Source of the DNA: Nocardia asteroides
GTDB lineage: Bacteria; Actinomycetota; Actinomycetes; Mycobacteriales; Mycobacteriaceae
Direction of reading: 5' to 3'
Length of the DNA: 64,000 nucleotides
NCBI GenBank assembly: GCA_019930625.1
Contig: CP082844.1
Location: 1,550,001-1,614,000, forward strand
Of this stretch, positions 1-8,107 are shown piece after piece; the stretch's first letter is position 1; each line of letters begins with the position of its first letter. The notes beneath the pieces were generated by a model, which did not search any database, had not been told where the DNA came from, and was given only the letters and a program-made list of their open reading frames with translations. Position numbers and translations under genes: made by a program.

Positions 1-293
1 CATCTCACCGCGCTCGAGATCGGCTACTCGGCGCGATCCCATGCCGACTACATCGCCAAGATCGCCGGTCAAAGGCTTTGGTCTGGCTCCCGGTAACGGA
101 AGAAGCGATGGACCGGGCCTTGGAGGTCCAGGGTCTTCTCGCCGCCCGAGGCGCACATCGTTTACCGATTCCCGATCTCATCCTTTCAGCGACCGCTGAA
201 GTCCACGGGGCAACCGTTCTGCATGTGGACAGCGATTACCAGACCATTGCGGAGATCACCGGTCAGCCGCATCGGCGACTCGGGACAAGCTGA
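1..293 (+). pseudogene. VapC-like PIN-domain toxin, 5'-truncated by the window edge and frameshifted
   Basis: The first codons of the window read HLTALEIGYSARSHADY in frame 1, typical of the middle of a VapC PIN-domain RNase. That frame runs into a stop near 96. The rest of the family sequence continues in frame 3 from about position 66: KALVWLPVTEEAMDRALEVQ, then IPDLILSATAE and a C-terminal VLHVDSDY acidic motif, ending with TGA at 291-293. One extra C in the GCC at 64-66 would join the two frames as ARSKALVWLPV. Family knowledge: VapC proteins are Mg-dependent endoribonucleases neutralised by VapB, whose gene would lie upstream outside the window. It is either a decayed toxin or a homopolymer sequencing error. 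The family call is fairly sure; the status is not. Confidence 0.7.
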
Positions 294-386
294 TTCGGCA
301 GCTCGTCCGATACCACCGCAGCGGTAAGGACGGCTGAGCACGAGCCAGTGGGGCCGGGGAGGTGTGGCCCCGGCCCGAGAACCGGA

Positions 387-1535
387 TTACGGCCGTGTCA
401 GCGCGGCGTAGCGCGCGAGATGCTCGTCGGTGGAGCCGAATTCGTGCTCGACAACGGTGAGCCGTTTGAAGTAGTGGCCGATGGCCAGCTCTTCGGTCAT
501 GCCCATCGCCCCGTGCAGTTGCACGGCGTTCTGCCCGATGAACCGCGCCGCGCGCGCGACCGTGACCTTCGCCGCGGAGACGGCGCGCGCACGGTCCTCG
601 GCGGGCGCGCGCAGCGAGTGGACGGCCAGGTGGACCGCCGCGACGGCCTGTTCGAGTTCGATGTACATGTCGACCATGCGGTGTTGCAGGACCTGGAAAC
701 TGCCGATCGGCTGACCGAACTGCTGACGCTGCTCGGCGTATTCGATGGTGTCGGCGAGCACTTTCCGCATACAGCCGACGGCCTCGGCGCAGACCGCCGC
801 GGTCGCCTCCGCGATGGTCGGCTCGATGACGGTCCAGGCGTCCGACTCCGCGCCCAGCAGGGCGTCGGCGGGCAGACGCAGGCCGGTGAACACGAGATCG
901 GCGGCGGCCCGGTCGTCGATGGTGCGGTAGCTGTGCACTTCGACACCGGCAGGGGGCGCGACCGCGTCGAACTCCACCCGGAACAACGAGATCCCCGCCT
1001 TGTCGCGCCGCTCGCCGGATGTGCGCGCGGTGATCAGCAGGTGAGTGGCCAGCGGCGCGCCGGTCACCACGGTCTTCGCGCCGTCGAGCACCCAGCCGTC
1101 GTCGTCGCGGCGGGCAGTGGTCGACACATCGTGCAGCGCGTGTCCGGAGGTCGGTTCCAGCGCGGCGAACGCGATGCGCGCGTCACCGGACACGATCCGG
1201 CGCAGCACGGCGTCCGCCTGTTCGCCGCCGCCACGCTCGAGCAGTCCGGCGCCGATCACGACCGTGTCGACGAACGGCTCGACCACCAGCGCGCGGCCGA
1301 GTTCCTCGGCGATCACCATGAGCTCGACGGGGCCGCCACCGGTGCCGTCCACCCGCTCGGGAAGCGTCGCCCCGAGAATCCCCAGCTCGTCGGCGAAGCC
1401 GCGCCAGACCGCAGGCTGCCAGCCCTCCGCCGATTTCGCGGCTGCGCGGCTCTTCTCCAGGTCATAGCGGGCGCCGAGGTATCCGGCGACCGCGGAGCGG
1501 AGCAGTTCCTGCTCGTCGGTAAGCGTGAAGTCCAT
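387..1535 (-). CDS. Acyl-CoA dehydrogenase, FadE18-like small partner
   Basis: A 382-residue flavin-dependent acyl-CoA dehydrogenase. The N-terminal helical domain starts MDFTLTDEQELLRSAVAGYL. The middle beta domain shows VTGAPLATHLLITART, and the C-terminal domain has EYAEQRQQFGQPIGSFQ and LHGAMGMTEE, both standard for the family. Its ATG overlaps the stop of the upstream dehydrogenase by one base (TGATG), so the two are probably translationally coupled. Adjacent fadE pairs in actinobacteria commonly form alpha2beta2 heterotetramers acting on bulky or steroid-derived acyl-CoAs. The order and sizes here resemble the mycobacterial fadE17-fadE18 pair. The substrate is not visible from sequence. 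Confidence 0.88.
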   Translation of the reverse strand: MDFTLTDEQELLRSAVAGYLGARYDLEKSRAAAKSAEGWQPAVWRGFADELGILGATLPERVDGTGGGPVELMVIAEELGRALVVEPFVDTVVIGAGLLERGGGEQADAVLRRIVSGDARIAFAALEPTSGHALHDVSTTARRDDDGWVLDGAKTVVTGAPLATHLLITARTSGERRDKAGISLFRVEFDAVAPPAGVEVHSYRTIDDRAAADLVFTGLRLPADALLGAESDAWTVIEPTIAEATAAVCAEAVGCMRKVLADTIEYAEQRQQFGQPIGSFQVLQHRMVDMYIELEQAVAAVHLAVHSLRAPAEDRARAVSAAKVTVARAARFIGQNAVQLHGAMGMTEELAIGHYFKRLTVVEHEFGSTDEHLARYAALTRP

Positions 1536-2764
1536 CAGAGCCCCAATGCTGCTTTGGCGAGGATGTTTCGCTGAATCTCGTTGCTGCCCGCGTAGATCGA
1601 GCCCGCTCGGTCGTTGAAGTACCGCAGCGGCGCGACAGCTTGCCAGTCCGCGCCGCTGTGGTAACCGTCGGTCGGCGGCGTGAACTGGGCGATCGGCCCG
1701 CCGGGCTCGGTGGCGTGCGGTTGGTAGACGCGACCGCGCGGTCCCGCGGCTTCCAGCGCCAGCTCGGTGAGCTTCTGGCTGAGTTCGGTGCCGAGGATCT
1801 TGAGCATGGAGGACGCGGGCCCCGGGTTCTTGCCCTGCGCCATCGCGGAAATGGTGCGGTACTCCAGGACTTCGAGCACTTCGGTGCGGATCCGCAGATC
1901 CGCCAGCTTCGCGGCGAACGCGCGGTCATCGATGAGCGGGTTGCCGTCCGGGCCGGGCTGCTGTGCCGCGTTGGCGGCGATGTCCTGGGCCATGACCTGC
2001 AGCCACGGGGCCGCCGTGCCGCCGCGCTCGTGCACCAGCAGGTATTTCGCGACGGTCCAGCCGTCGTCGATCCGGCCGAGCACATTGGTCTTCGGCACCC
2101 GCACGTTATCGAAGAAGACCTGGTTCTGCACCTGTTCGCCCGAGGTCATCACCAGCGGCCGGATCTCGATGCCCGGTGAGGTCATATCGATCAGCAGGAA
2201 CGTGATGCCCTGCTGCTTCTTACCCGTGCGCGAGGTGCGCACCAAGCAGAAGATCCAGTTCGCCTCGGTGGCGTGGGTGGTCCAGATCTTGCTGCCGGTG
2301 CACACGAAATCCTCGCCGTCGTCGACGGCGGCCATGGTCAGCGCGGCCAGATCCGATCCGGCCTCCGGCTCGGAGTACCCCTGGCAGAAGAAGACCTCGC
2401 CGGTGAGGATGCGCGGCAGATAGAAAGCCTTCTGCTCGGCGGTGCCGAACGCGATGATCGCGGGGGCCACCATCTTGATGCCCATCGGAGACAGCGCCGG
2501 CGCGCCCGCCAGCGCCGATTCCCGCTGGAAGATGTAGTGCTGGGTCAGACTCCAGTCGCATCCGCCGTGTTCCACCGGCCAGGCCGGCGCCGCCCAGCCG
2601 CGCTCGTGCAGGATGTGCTGCCATTCCATGCTCGCCTCGTGGTCGGGATACACGCTCGTCGCCAAGCGCCCGGCCCGGCGCAATTCCGGCGTCAGTTTCG
2701 CCTCGAGGAACTCGCGTACCTCGTCCCGAAATGCCAGATCCTCCGCTGACCAGTCGTAATCCAT
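1535..2764 (-). CDS. Acyl-CoA dehydrogenase, FadE17-like
   Basis: A 409-residue acyl-CoA dehydrogenase, the same length as mycobacterial FadE17. The flavin-binding segments are CQGYSEPEAGSDLAAL and KIWTTHATEANWIFCLVRT. The tail ends YAGSNEIQRNILAKAALGL. At the YxG position where many short- and medium-chain enzymes carry the catalytic Glu there is Ala (YAGSNE), so the base must come from another position or from the partner subunit. It is first in a two-gene operon with the FadE18-like partner downstream, sharing one base. Likely role: one alpha-beta desaturation step in beta-oxidation of a bulky acyl-CoA. The pathway is inferred only from family and pairing. Confidence 0.9.
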   Translation of the reverse strand: MDYDWSAEDLAFRDEVREFLEAKLTPELRRAGRLATSVYPDHEASMEWQHILHERGWAAPAWPVEHGGCDWSLTQHYIFQRESALAGAPALSPMGIKMVAPAIIAFGTAEQKAFYLPRILTGEVFFCQGYSEPEAGSDLAALTMAAVDDGEDFVCTGSKIWTTHATEANWIFCLVRTSRTGKKQQGITFLLIDMTSPGIEIRPLVMTSGEQVQNQVFFDNVRVPKTNVLGRIDDGWTVAKYLLVHERGGTAAPWLQVMAQDIAANAAQQPGPDGNPLIDDRAFAAKLADLRIRTEVLEVLEYRTISAMAQGKNPGPASSMLKILGTELSQKLTELALEAAGPRGRVYQPHATEPGGPIAQFTPPTDGYHSGADWQAVAPLRYFNDRAGSIYAGSNEIQRNILAKAALGL

Positions 2765-2929
2765 CTGCCCTCCCGGAGGGTGCGCACCGTTGCTTCCCTG
2801 GCGACCATCCCGTCACCATGCGACAAAATGTACGATTGTTTCTCTCATCGAGTCAAACTGAAGGCACCCGCCCGCAAATTTTGGGCATTACTCGCCGCGC
2901 GGGCGGCTCGCGTGCCGGATCCACCGCTT

Positions 2930-3544
2930 CTAGCAGTCCTCGACGAAGGCTTTGGTGAAACCCACGGATTGGTAGAGGTAGTCGTAAGCCCAGCGTGGGA
3001 GGGAGAGGTCGGGGTTGGTGTCGACGAAAAGGAGTTCTCCGTCCCAGCACTTTCGCAAGATGTAGCGCGCTCGGGAGACGTGGGGCGTGAAGGTGACGAC
3101 GATGACTCGCCGCCAGTTGTGGGCGCGGGCGAGGCGGGCGAGTTCGCGGCCCTCGCCGCGAGTGGTGCGCGGCGAGGGGTCGAAGCACAGGACCTCGAAG
3201 CTGTAGCCGCCGTGACAGATGCGGTTCAGCATGGCGCTGTTCTCACAGGGATCGGAGAACACCACGCGTGGCGCGTACCCGTCGCGCGCCAGGCGTAGCC
3301 CGAGTTGCTCGCGTCCGTCGTGCGCTCCGCCCAGGACGAGAACGGCGTCCGCTCGCGCGGGCGGGTCGGTGCGCGGACGTACGTAGACCGGCCACAGCGC
3401 GCCCGCGGCGACGGCGACCGCCAGACCGGCGCCGAGGAGGATCCAGGCCCACCGATGACGTCGCACCCCGCCGATGCTAGCGGGCGCGGGAACCGATTCA
3501 TCCAGGTCAGGGCGTTGCACCGCGCGACGTCGCCGCATGTACAT
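2930..3544 (-). CDS. DUF218 / SanA-YdcF family membrane protein
   Basis: About 204 residues from ATG 3544 (a second ATG lies at 3538). A longer open frame runs upstream to 3913, but that part is antisense to the UDP-glucose dehydrogenase gene and has no family similarity. A basic N-terminus precedes one membrane segment, AWILLGAGLAVAVAAGALW, around residues 30-50. The DUF218 core follows: ADAVLVLGGAHDGREQLGLRLA, then RVVFSD, ARAHNWRRVIVVTFTPHVSRARYIL. The family (SanA, ElyC, YdcF) is linked to envelope integrity, but its biochemistry is largely unknown. It is divergent from ugd with about 65 bp between starts. Start choice is moderately certain. Confidence 0.75.
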   Translation of the reverse strand: MYMRRRRAVQRPDLDESVPAPASIGGVRRHRWAWILLGAGLAVAVAAGALWPVYVRPRTDPPARADAVLVLGGAHDGREQLGLRLARDGYAPRVVFSDPCENSAMLNRICHGGYSFEVLCFDPSPRTTRGEGRELARLARAHNWRRVIVVTFTPHVSRARYILRKCWDGELLFVDTNPDLSLPRWAYDYLYQSVGFTKAFVEDC

Positions 3545-3610
3545 CTGCTGTTGCCCGGACCCTTGCCTCGGTGACGTGGCGTGGCCACCGGAGGGGCTTA
3601 CCAATCGATC

Positions 3611-4933
3611 ATGCGATGCACAGTCTTCGGAACCGGGTATCTCGGGGCCACGCACGCTGCGTGCATGGCCGAACTCGGGCACGACGTCATCGGGGTGGAC
3701 GTGGACCCGGGCAAGGTCGCGAAGCTGTCCGACGGGGTGGTGCCGTTCTACGAACCCGGCTTGGAGGCTGTGCTGCGCCGCAACCTCGACGCGGGCCGGC
3801 TGCGGTTCACCACCTCCTATGCCGAGGCGGCCGCCCACGCGGAGGTGCATTTCCTCGGCGTGGGCACCCCGCAGAAGAAGGGCGAGTACGCCGCCGACCT
3901 GAAATACGTGCACGCGGTGGTGGATACGCTCGCGCCGCTGCTGGAGCGCCCCTCGGTGATCATCGGCAAGTCGACGGTCCCGGTCGGCACGGCGGCTGCG
4001 CTCGGGACCCGGGCTCGCGCACTGAGTCCCACCGACGTCGAGGTGGCGTGGAATCCGGAGTTCCTCCGGGAAGGCTGGGCGGTCAAGGACACCTTGCGGC
4101 CGGACCGGCTGGTCCTCGGTGTCGACCGTGCGCGCGCCGCCGCCGGGTGGGTCGAAGATCTGGTGCGCGAGATCTACGCGGATCTCATCGCCGCCGAGAT
4201 CCCATTCCTGCTGACCGACCTCGCCACAGCGGAATTGGTGAAGGTCTCCGCCAACGCTTTTCTGGCGACGAAGATTTCGTTCATCAACGCCGTGTCTGAG
4301 GTGTGCGAGGCGACCGGCGCGGACGTGACCATGCTGGCCGACGCCCTCGGCTACGACGCGCGCATCGGCCGCCGATTCCTCAACGCGGGCCTCGGTTTCG
4401 GCGGGGGATGTCTACCCAAGGACATCCGCGCGTTCATGGCCCGCTCCGGCGAACTCGGCGCCGACCACGCCGTCGCCTTCCTGCGCGAGGTGGACAACAT
4501 CAATATGCGCCGCCGGACCAAGGTGGTGGACATGGCCGCACGCGCCTGCGGTGGTTCGCTGCTCGGCGCGAACGTCGCGGTGCTCGGCGCGGCGTTCAAG
4601 CCGGAGTCCGACGACGTCCGCGACTCGCCCGCGTTGAACGTGGCGGGCATGATCCAACTGCACGGCGCCGTGGTGACCGTGTACGACCCCAAAGCGCTGG
4701 AGAATTCGCGCCGGGTGTTCCCCACCCTGAACTACGCGACCTCGGTGGCCGAGGCATGTGAACGCGCCGACGTGGTGCTCGTCCTCACCGAGTGGGACGA
4801 ATTCACCGCGCTGCGACCGCAGGACCTGGACCGAGTGGTGCGCGCCCGCTCGATCATCGACGGCCGGAACTGTCTCAATCGTGCCACCTGGAGAGCAGCC
4901 GGATGGGTGTACGCGGGACTCGGCACGCCGTAG
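3611..4933 (+). CDS. ugd: UDP-glucose 6-dehydrogenase
   Basis: A 440-residue NAD-dependent enzyme that oxidises UDP-glucose to UDP-glucuronate for cell-envelope polysaccharide. The N-terminus is the nucleotide-binding MRCTVFGTGYLGATHAACMA. Substrate-site residues appear in ELVKVSANAFLATKISF (about 208-224). The catalytic Cys is Cys267 in GFGGGCLPKD. The C-terminal UDP-binding domain has LGAAFKPESDDVRDSPALNV. ATG 3611 was preferred over the upstream GTG 3581 because the Rossmann strand starts directly after it. A GGAGGGG lies upstream with rather long spacing. In mycobacteria the orthologue neighbours dcd; here dcd lies about 7 kb away. Confidence 0.93.
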   Translation: MRCTVFGTGYLGATHAACMAELGHDVIGVDVDPGKVAKLSDGVVPFYEPGLEAVLRRNLDAGRLRFTTSYAEAAAHAEVHFLGVGTPQKKGEYAADLKYVHAVVDTLAPLLERPSVIIGKSTVPVGTAAALGTRARALSPTDVEVAWNPEFLREGWAVKDTLRPDRLVLGVDRARAAAGWVEDLVREIYADLIAAEIPFLLTDLATAELVKVSANAFLATKISFINAVSEVCEATGADVTMLADALGYDARIGRRFLNAGLGFGGGCLPKDIRAFMARSGELGADHAVAFLREVDNINMRRRTKVVDMAARACGGSLLGANVAVLGAAFKPESDDVRDSPALNVAGMIQLHGAVVTVYDPKALENSRRVFPTLNYATSVAEACERADVVLVLTEWDEFTALRPQDLDRVVRARSIIDGRNCLNRATWRAAGWVYAGLGTP

Positions 4934-5084
4934 AGTTGCGGAGCGAGGCGGGCTACTGCCGGACAGGTGACCAGTCCTGCCTTAAGCACAGCTGATCGCC
5001 GGCGGTAGGGTCCGTCCAGCGGGCCTCCGCCGACGGACGGCGCAGGCTCGCATGTCGTGAAGTGTGGAACGAGATGGGCAGCTG

Positions 5085-6392
5085 ATGAGTTCGGTACTGG
5101 GAGTTTCGGTGGGGGCCGGCGCTGTCCGTATGGCCCGGCCACACGCCGGCAACCCCCACGGGCATGTCTCCCCGCATTCCTTCGATCTGCAGACCATTCC
5201 GGTCGTCGACCAGAGCGTGGAAGAGCTGGCGGCCGAAGCCATCGGAGTCACCCTCGAAGCCACGCCGGGCATCGGCGCCACCGCGATCGCCTACCGCAGT
5301 GAGCAGCACGCCCGCGCCATTCGCGCGGCCATGGCCCGCCAGCAGCTGACCAATTACGAACTCGTCCCGGAGATCGCGGCGGCACTCGAGTTCGCGCAGG
5401 CCACCGGCGATATCCGCGGCATCTCCTCGCTGGTCGTCTATGACCTGGGCAGCTCGGGACTGACGGTGAGCGTGGTCGACACCCAGACTCGTGAGGTGCG
5501 TCATAGCGAGCGCACCAGCGACATCAGCGGTGACTATCTCGACTCTCTGATCCGCGAGCAGCAGATCGCGTCGGGGCGCATCGCACACCCCCCGAACGCC
5601 GCGGGCCTGGCCGCTCTGGACGCGCTGTGCCGGGAGGCCAAGGAGCAGTTGACCACCAACACCGCGGTGGCGCTGCCCAGCGAGCAGGGTTTGGTCCTGC
5701 TGGCGCAGGAGAACTTCGAATCGCTGATCATGCTGGCGATCGAGTCGTCGGCGCGGATGGCGCGCGACGTGATCGTGCGCTCGGACCGCCCGGTGCACGG
5801 CGTGCTGGCCATCGGTGGCTGCGCTCGAATCCCGTTGGTGGCCAAGGTCCTCGAACGGTGGATGGGCGTTCCCGTCATCGTGCCGGACAGCCCCGAGACC
5901 GTCATGGCGCGCGGCGCCGCCCTCTTGGCCAGACCGGTCCGCAAGGAGAGCCCGGCCGCGAGCGCCGTGCTGGACGACGACTTGTCACCCGCCTGGTTGT
6001 CGGCGCCTGCCCAGCGCGGCAAGCGCGAGATCAGCGGGGCCGTGTTGACCGTCAGCGCGCTGGCCGTGGTCGCCGCGATCGGGCTCGGCCTCGGCTACGG
6101 ACCGCAGGTGCTGGAACGGGATTCGCACACCAGCGAGAGCTCGCCGTCGTTGTCACCGACCACCGCACCGCGTACGACCAGCCTCGATCCGCAGATCGCG
6201 GTCGCGCCGGGTACAACCGAGGCGCCCGCGCACGAATCGGTCGCCGCGCCACCGCCGAACCGGCGGCAGACCACCAGCGAGGCGCCGCCGACACCCGGCC
6301 CGAACACTATTGTGGTGCCCGGCCTTCCGCCGATCGTGGTTCCCACGATCCCGCCGGAGGTTTTCCCCTTTCCCCCACCGCCGCCACGCTGA
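5085..6392 (+). CDS. Hsp70-like ATPase-fold protein with membrane anchor and Pro-rich tail
   Basis: About 435 residues from ATG 5085 (an in-frame GTG at 5064 would add seven). The first 290 residues have a shortened actin/Hsp70 fold. Phosphate loop 2 is SLVVYDLGSSGLTVSVVDT, and the adenosine motif is HGVLAIGGCARIPLVAKVLE. The usual first loop (IDLGTT) is replaced by VLGVSVGAGAVRM. A segment rich in Ala/Val, GAVLTVSALAVVAAIGLGLGYG, looks like one membrane span near residue 320. A long Thr/Pro-rich stretch ends in FPFPPPPPR, presumably outside the membrane. Such anchored Hsp70-like proteins occur across mycobacteria and nocardiae. No partner or substrate is known to me. It is probably not a true chaperone, given the lost loop and absent substrate-binding domain. 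Confidence 0.7.
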   Translation: MSSVLGVSVGAGAVRMARPHAGNPHGHVSPHSFDLQTIPVVDQSVEELAAEAIGVTLEATPGIGATAIAYRSEQHARAIRAAMARQQLTNYELVPEIAAALEFAQATGDIRGISSLVVYDLGSSGLTVSVVDTQTREVRHSERTSDISGDYLDSLIREQQIASGRIAHPPNAAGLAALDALCREAKEQLTTNTAVALPSEQGLVLLAQENFESLIMLAIESSARMARDVIVRSDRPVHGVLAIGGCARIPLVAKVLERWMGVPVIVPDSPETVMARGAALLARPVRKESPAASAVLDDDLSPAWLSAPAQRGKREISGAVLTVSALAVVAAIGLGLGYGPQVLERDSHTSESSPSLSPTTAPRTTSLDPQIAVAPGTTEAPAHESVAAPPPNRRQTTSEAPPTPGPNTIVVPGLPPIVVPTIPPEVFPFPPPPPR

Positions 6393-6434
6393 GCCGGGTT
6401 CACCGGCGGCGTCTCAGCTCACCGGGATTCGGGC

Positions 6435-7712
6435 TCAGACCCTGGCGTGCTTGGCCCGGCGCGGGCGCGGCGGCGGGCTCGATTCCTTGGCCTTGAACGG
6501 GCGAGCCAGCAGGACCGCGATGCCGGTGGTCAACGGCACCGAGAGCGCCAGCGCGATGCCGCCGACCGAGGAACGCGCGATCTCGATGGCCACCGCGTCA
6601 CCGGCGAGCACGTCACGGATGGACCGCCCCGCCACGCTGAACAGCAGCAACAGCGGCAGCGCCCCACCGGCGTAGGCGAGTACCAGCGTGTAGACGGTGC
6701 TGGCGATGTGGTCGCGCCCCACGCGCATGGCGGCGGCGAAGATCTCTCGCCGCGATGCCGATTCGTCGAGGGCGGCCAGCTCGAACGCGGCCGACGCCTG
6801 GGTGATCGTCACGTCGTTGAGCACGCCCAGCGAGCCGATGATGAACCCGGCCAGCAACAGTCCGGTGATGCTGACGTGCTCGATGTAGGTCGCGACGTTC
6901 GTGTTCTGTTCCTCGGAAAGCCCCGTCAGATTGGTCATCTCGATCGTGAGCCAGGACAACACGGCGGCCAGCAGCATCGAGGTGAGCGTGCCCAGCAGCG
7001 CCGAACTGGTGCGCAGGTTCAGCCCGTGCGCCAGATACAGCACGGCGTAGAGGATCAACGAGCCCGCGACCAGCGCGACCGGGATCGCGGGTTTGCCGTC
7101 GAGCAAGGCGGGCAGCATGAACATCACCAGGACCGCGAAGGCGAACACCAGACCCAGCAGCGCGCGGACGCCGCGCCAGCGCGCCACCACGATGATCACC
7201 ACCACGAACGCCAGGGCGATCAGCGTGAGCGGCAGCCCCCGTGAGTAGTCCTCGAACGAGTACAGCGGCGTCCCGGTCGGATCGGTCTGGCGGACCAGTC
7301 GGAGCTCGTCGCCCGCGCGCAGATCGGGTTGTCCTGGGCCCGGCGCGATTTCCAACAGCGTGCGGTTGCCCTTGTGCGGGCCGGACTCGATCGCGATCAC
7401 ACTGCGCTGACAGTTGTAGGCATTGCTGCGCGGCGGTTCGGGCTTGTCGATGAACACCTTGCCCAGTGACGGACTGCCGCACGGGCCGATATCCTGCATG
7501 ACCACCGTGCCCGCCTCGGTCTGCACCGCGCCGCCACCCGCGTTCTGCATCGGCAGCGGGATATCGACATGCTGTTTGCTCGGCCACAGCGCGATCGCGC
7601 CGATGAGGACGGCGACGCCGATCACGGTGAGTAGCCCGATGACCACCCGCGCCGCGGTCGCGCCGATCGCGATCGGACCCGAGTGATCGTGGTGATGGTG
7701 GTGGTCGCTCAC
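6435..7712 (-). CDS. YibE/F family multipass membrane protein with His-rich N-terminus
   Basis: A 425-residue membrane protein. The N-terminus is a histidine cluster, MSDHHHHHDHSG, that could bind a divalent metal. It is followed by a first membrane segment, about 110 extracytoplasmic residues with two Cys (GPCGSPS, YNCQRS), and then about seven hydrophobic spans. The conserved YibE/F core includes LLLAGFIIGSLGVLNDVTITQASAAFEL and SVGGIALALSVPLTTGIAVLL. The family is found in firmicutes and actinobacteria, with no firmly assigned function. It converges on the Hsp70-like gene. Its promoter should lie in the 395-bp gap downstream of 7712. The family call is solid; the role is unknown. Confidence 0.85.
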   Translation of the reverse strand: MSDHHHHHDHSGPIAIGATAARVVIGLLTVIGVAVLIGAIALWPSKQHVDIPLPMQNAGGGAVQTEAGTVVMQDIGPCGSPSLGKVFIDKPEPPRSNAYNCQRSVIAIESGPHKGNRTLLEIAPGPGQPDLRAGDELRLVRQTDPTGTPLYSFEDYSRGLPLTLIALAFVVVIIVVARWRGVRALLGLVFAFAVLVMFMLPALLDGKPAIPVALVAGSLILYAVLYLAHGLNLRTSSALLGTLTSMLLAAVLSWLTIEMTNLTGLSEEQNTNVATYIEHVSITGLLLAGFIIGSLGVLNDVTITQASAAFELAALDESASRREIFAAAMRVGRDHIASTVYTLVLAYAGGALPLLLLFSVAGRSIRDVLAGDAVAIEIARSSVGGIALALSVPLTTGIAVLLARPFKAKESSPPPRPRRAKHARV

Positions 7713-8107
7713 CGCGCTCCTACCTGTCAGATGTGTTTCTGCCCGCAGCGAGCCTAAAGGATTTCATTTTCAAGACCGTCGCGGCTGCTACCGAACACAG
7801 CGGATACACACTCGGAGCGATCCGATCGCGGTAAGGAAACGGGATTTGGAGGGGGCGGCGGAGAGCAGGGGGATGTCTCCGCCGCCCGCAGGGCAGGCGG
7901 CCCAGGGGGGTAGGCGGCCTAACCCAAGGCCGGATGTGCCCAGGGGGGGTAGGCAATCCGGCCAGGCACCTTAAGTGCCGAGGACTACTGTACACAAAAG
8001 TACTTCTTTTGCGCTAGTTAGTCGCCAAATCCGACAGGTATCCGTACATCAGGTTTGTTTCCGGGCCGGAAGCGGGGCGATTATATTGTCGCCCGACCTC
8101 CTTCCCA
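7713..8107. promoter_or_regulatory. 395-bp intergenic region upstream of the YibE/F gene, with G-tract repeats
   Basis: No convincing gene; a 91-codon minus-strand frame here has no family features. Two direct copies of CCCAGGGGGG(G)TAGGC lie at 7901-7915 and 7939-7954, separated by an AACCCAAGGCCGG segment. An AT-richer patch at 7990-8012 contains AAAAG-N5-CTTTT (7996-8010). The region should hold the minus-strand promoter of the YibE/F gene and the 3' end of the aspC transcript. Confidence 0.4.

Noticed and set aside
348..1574. 408-codon plus-strand frame
   Set aside because: Antisense to the FadE18-like gene, no recognisable protein features.
7720..7995. 91-codon minus-strand frame before the YibE/F gene
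   Set aside because: Arg/Pro-rich, no ribosome site, lies across the G-tract repeats; no family resemblance.
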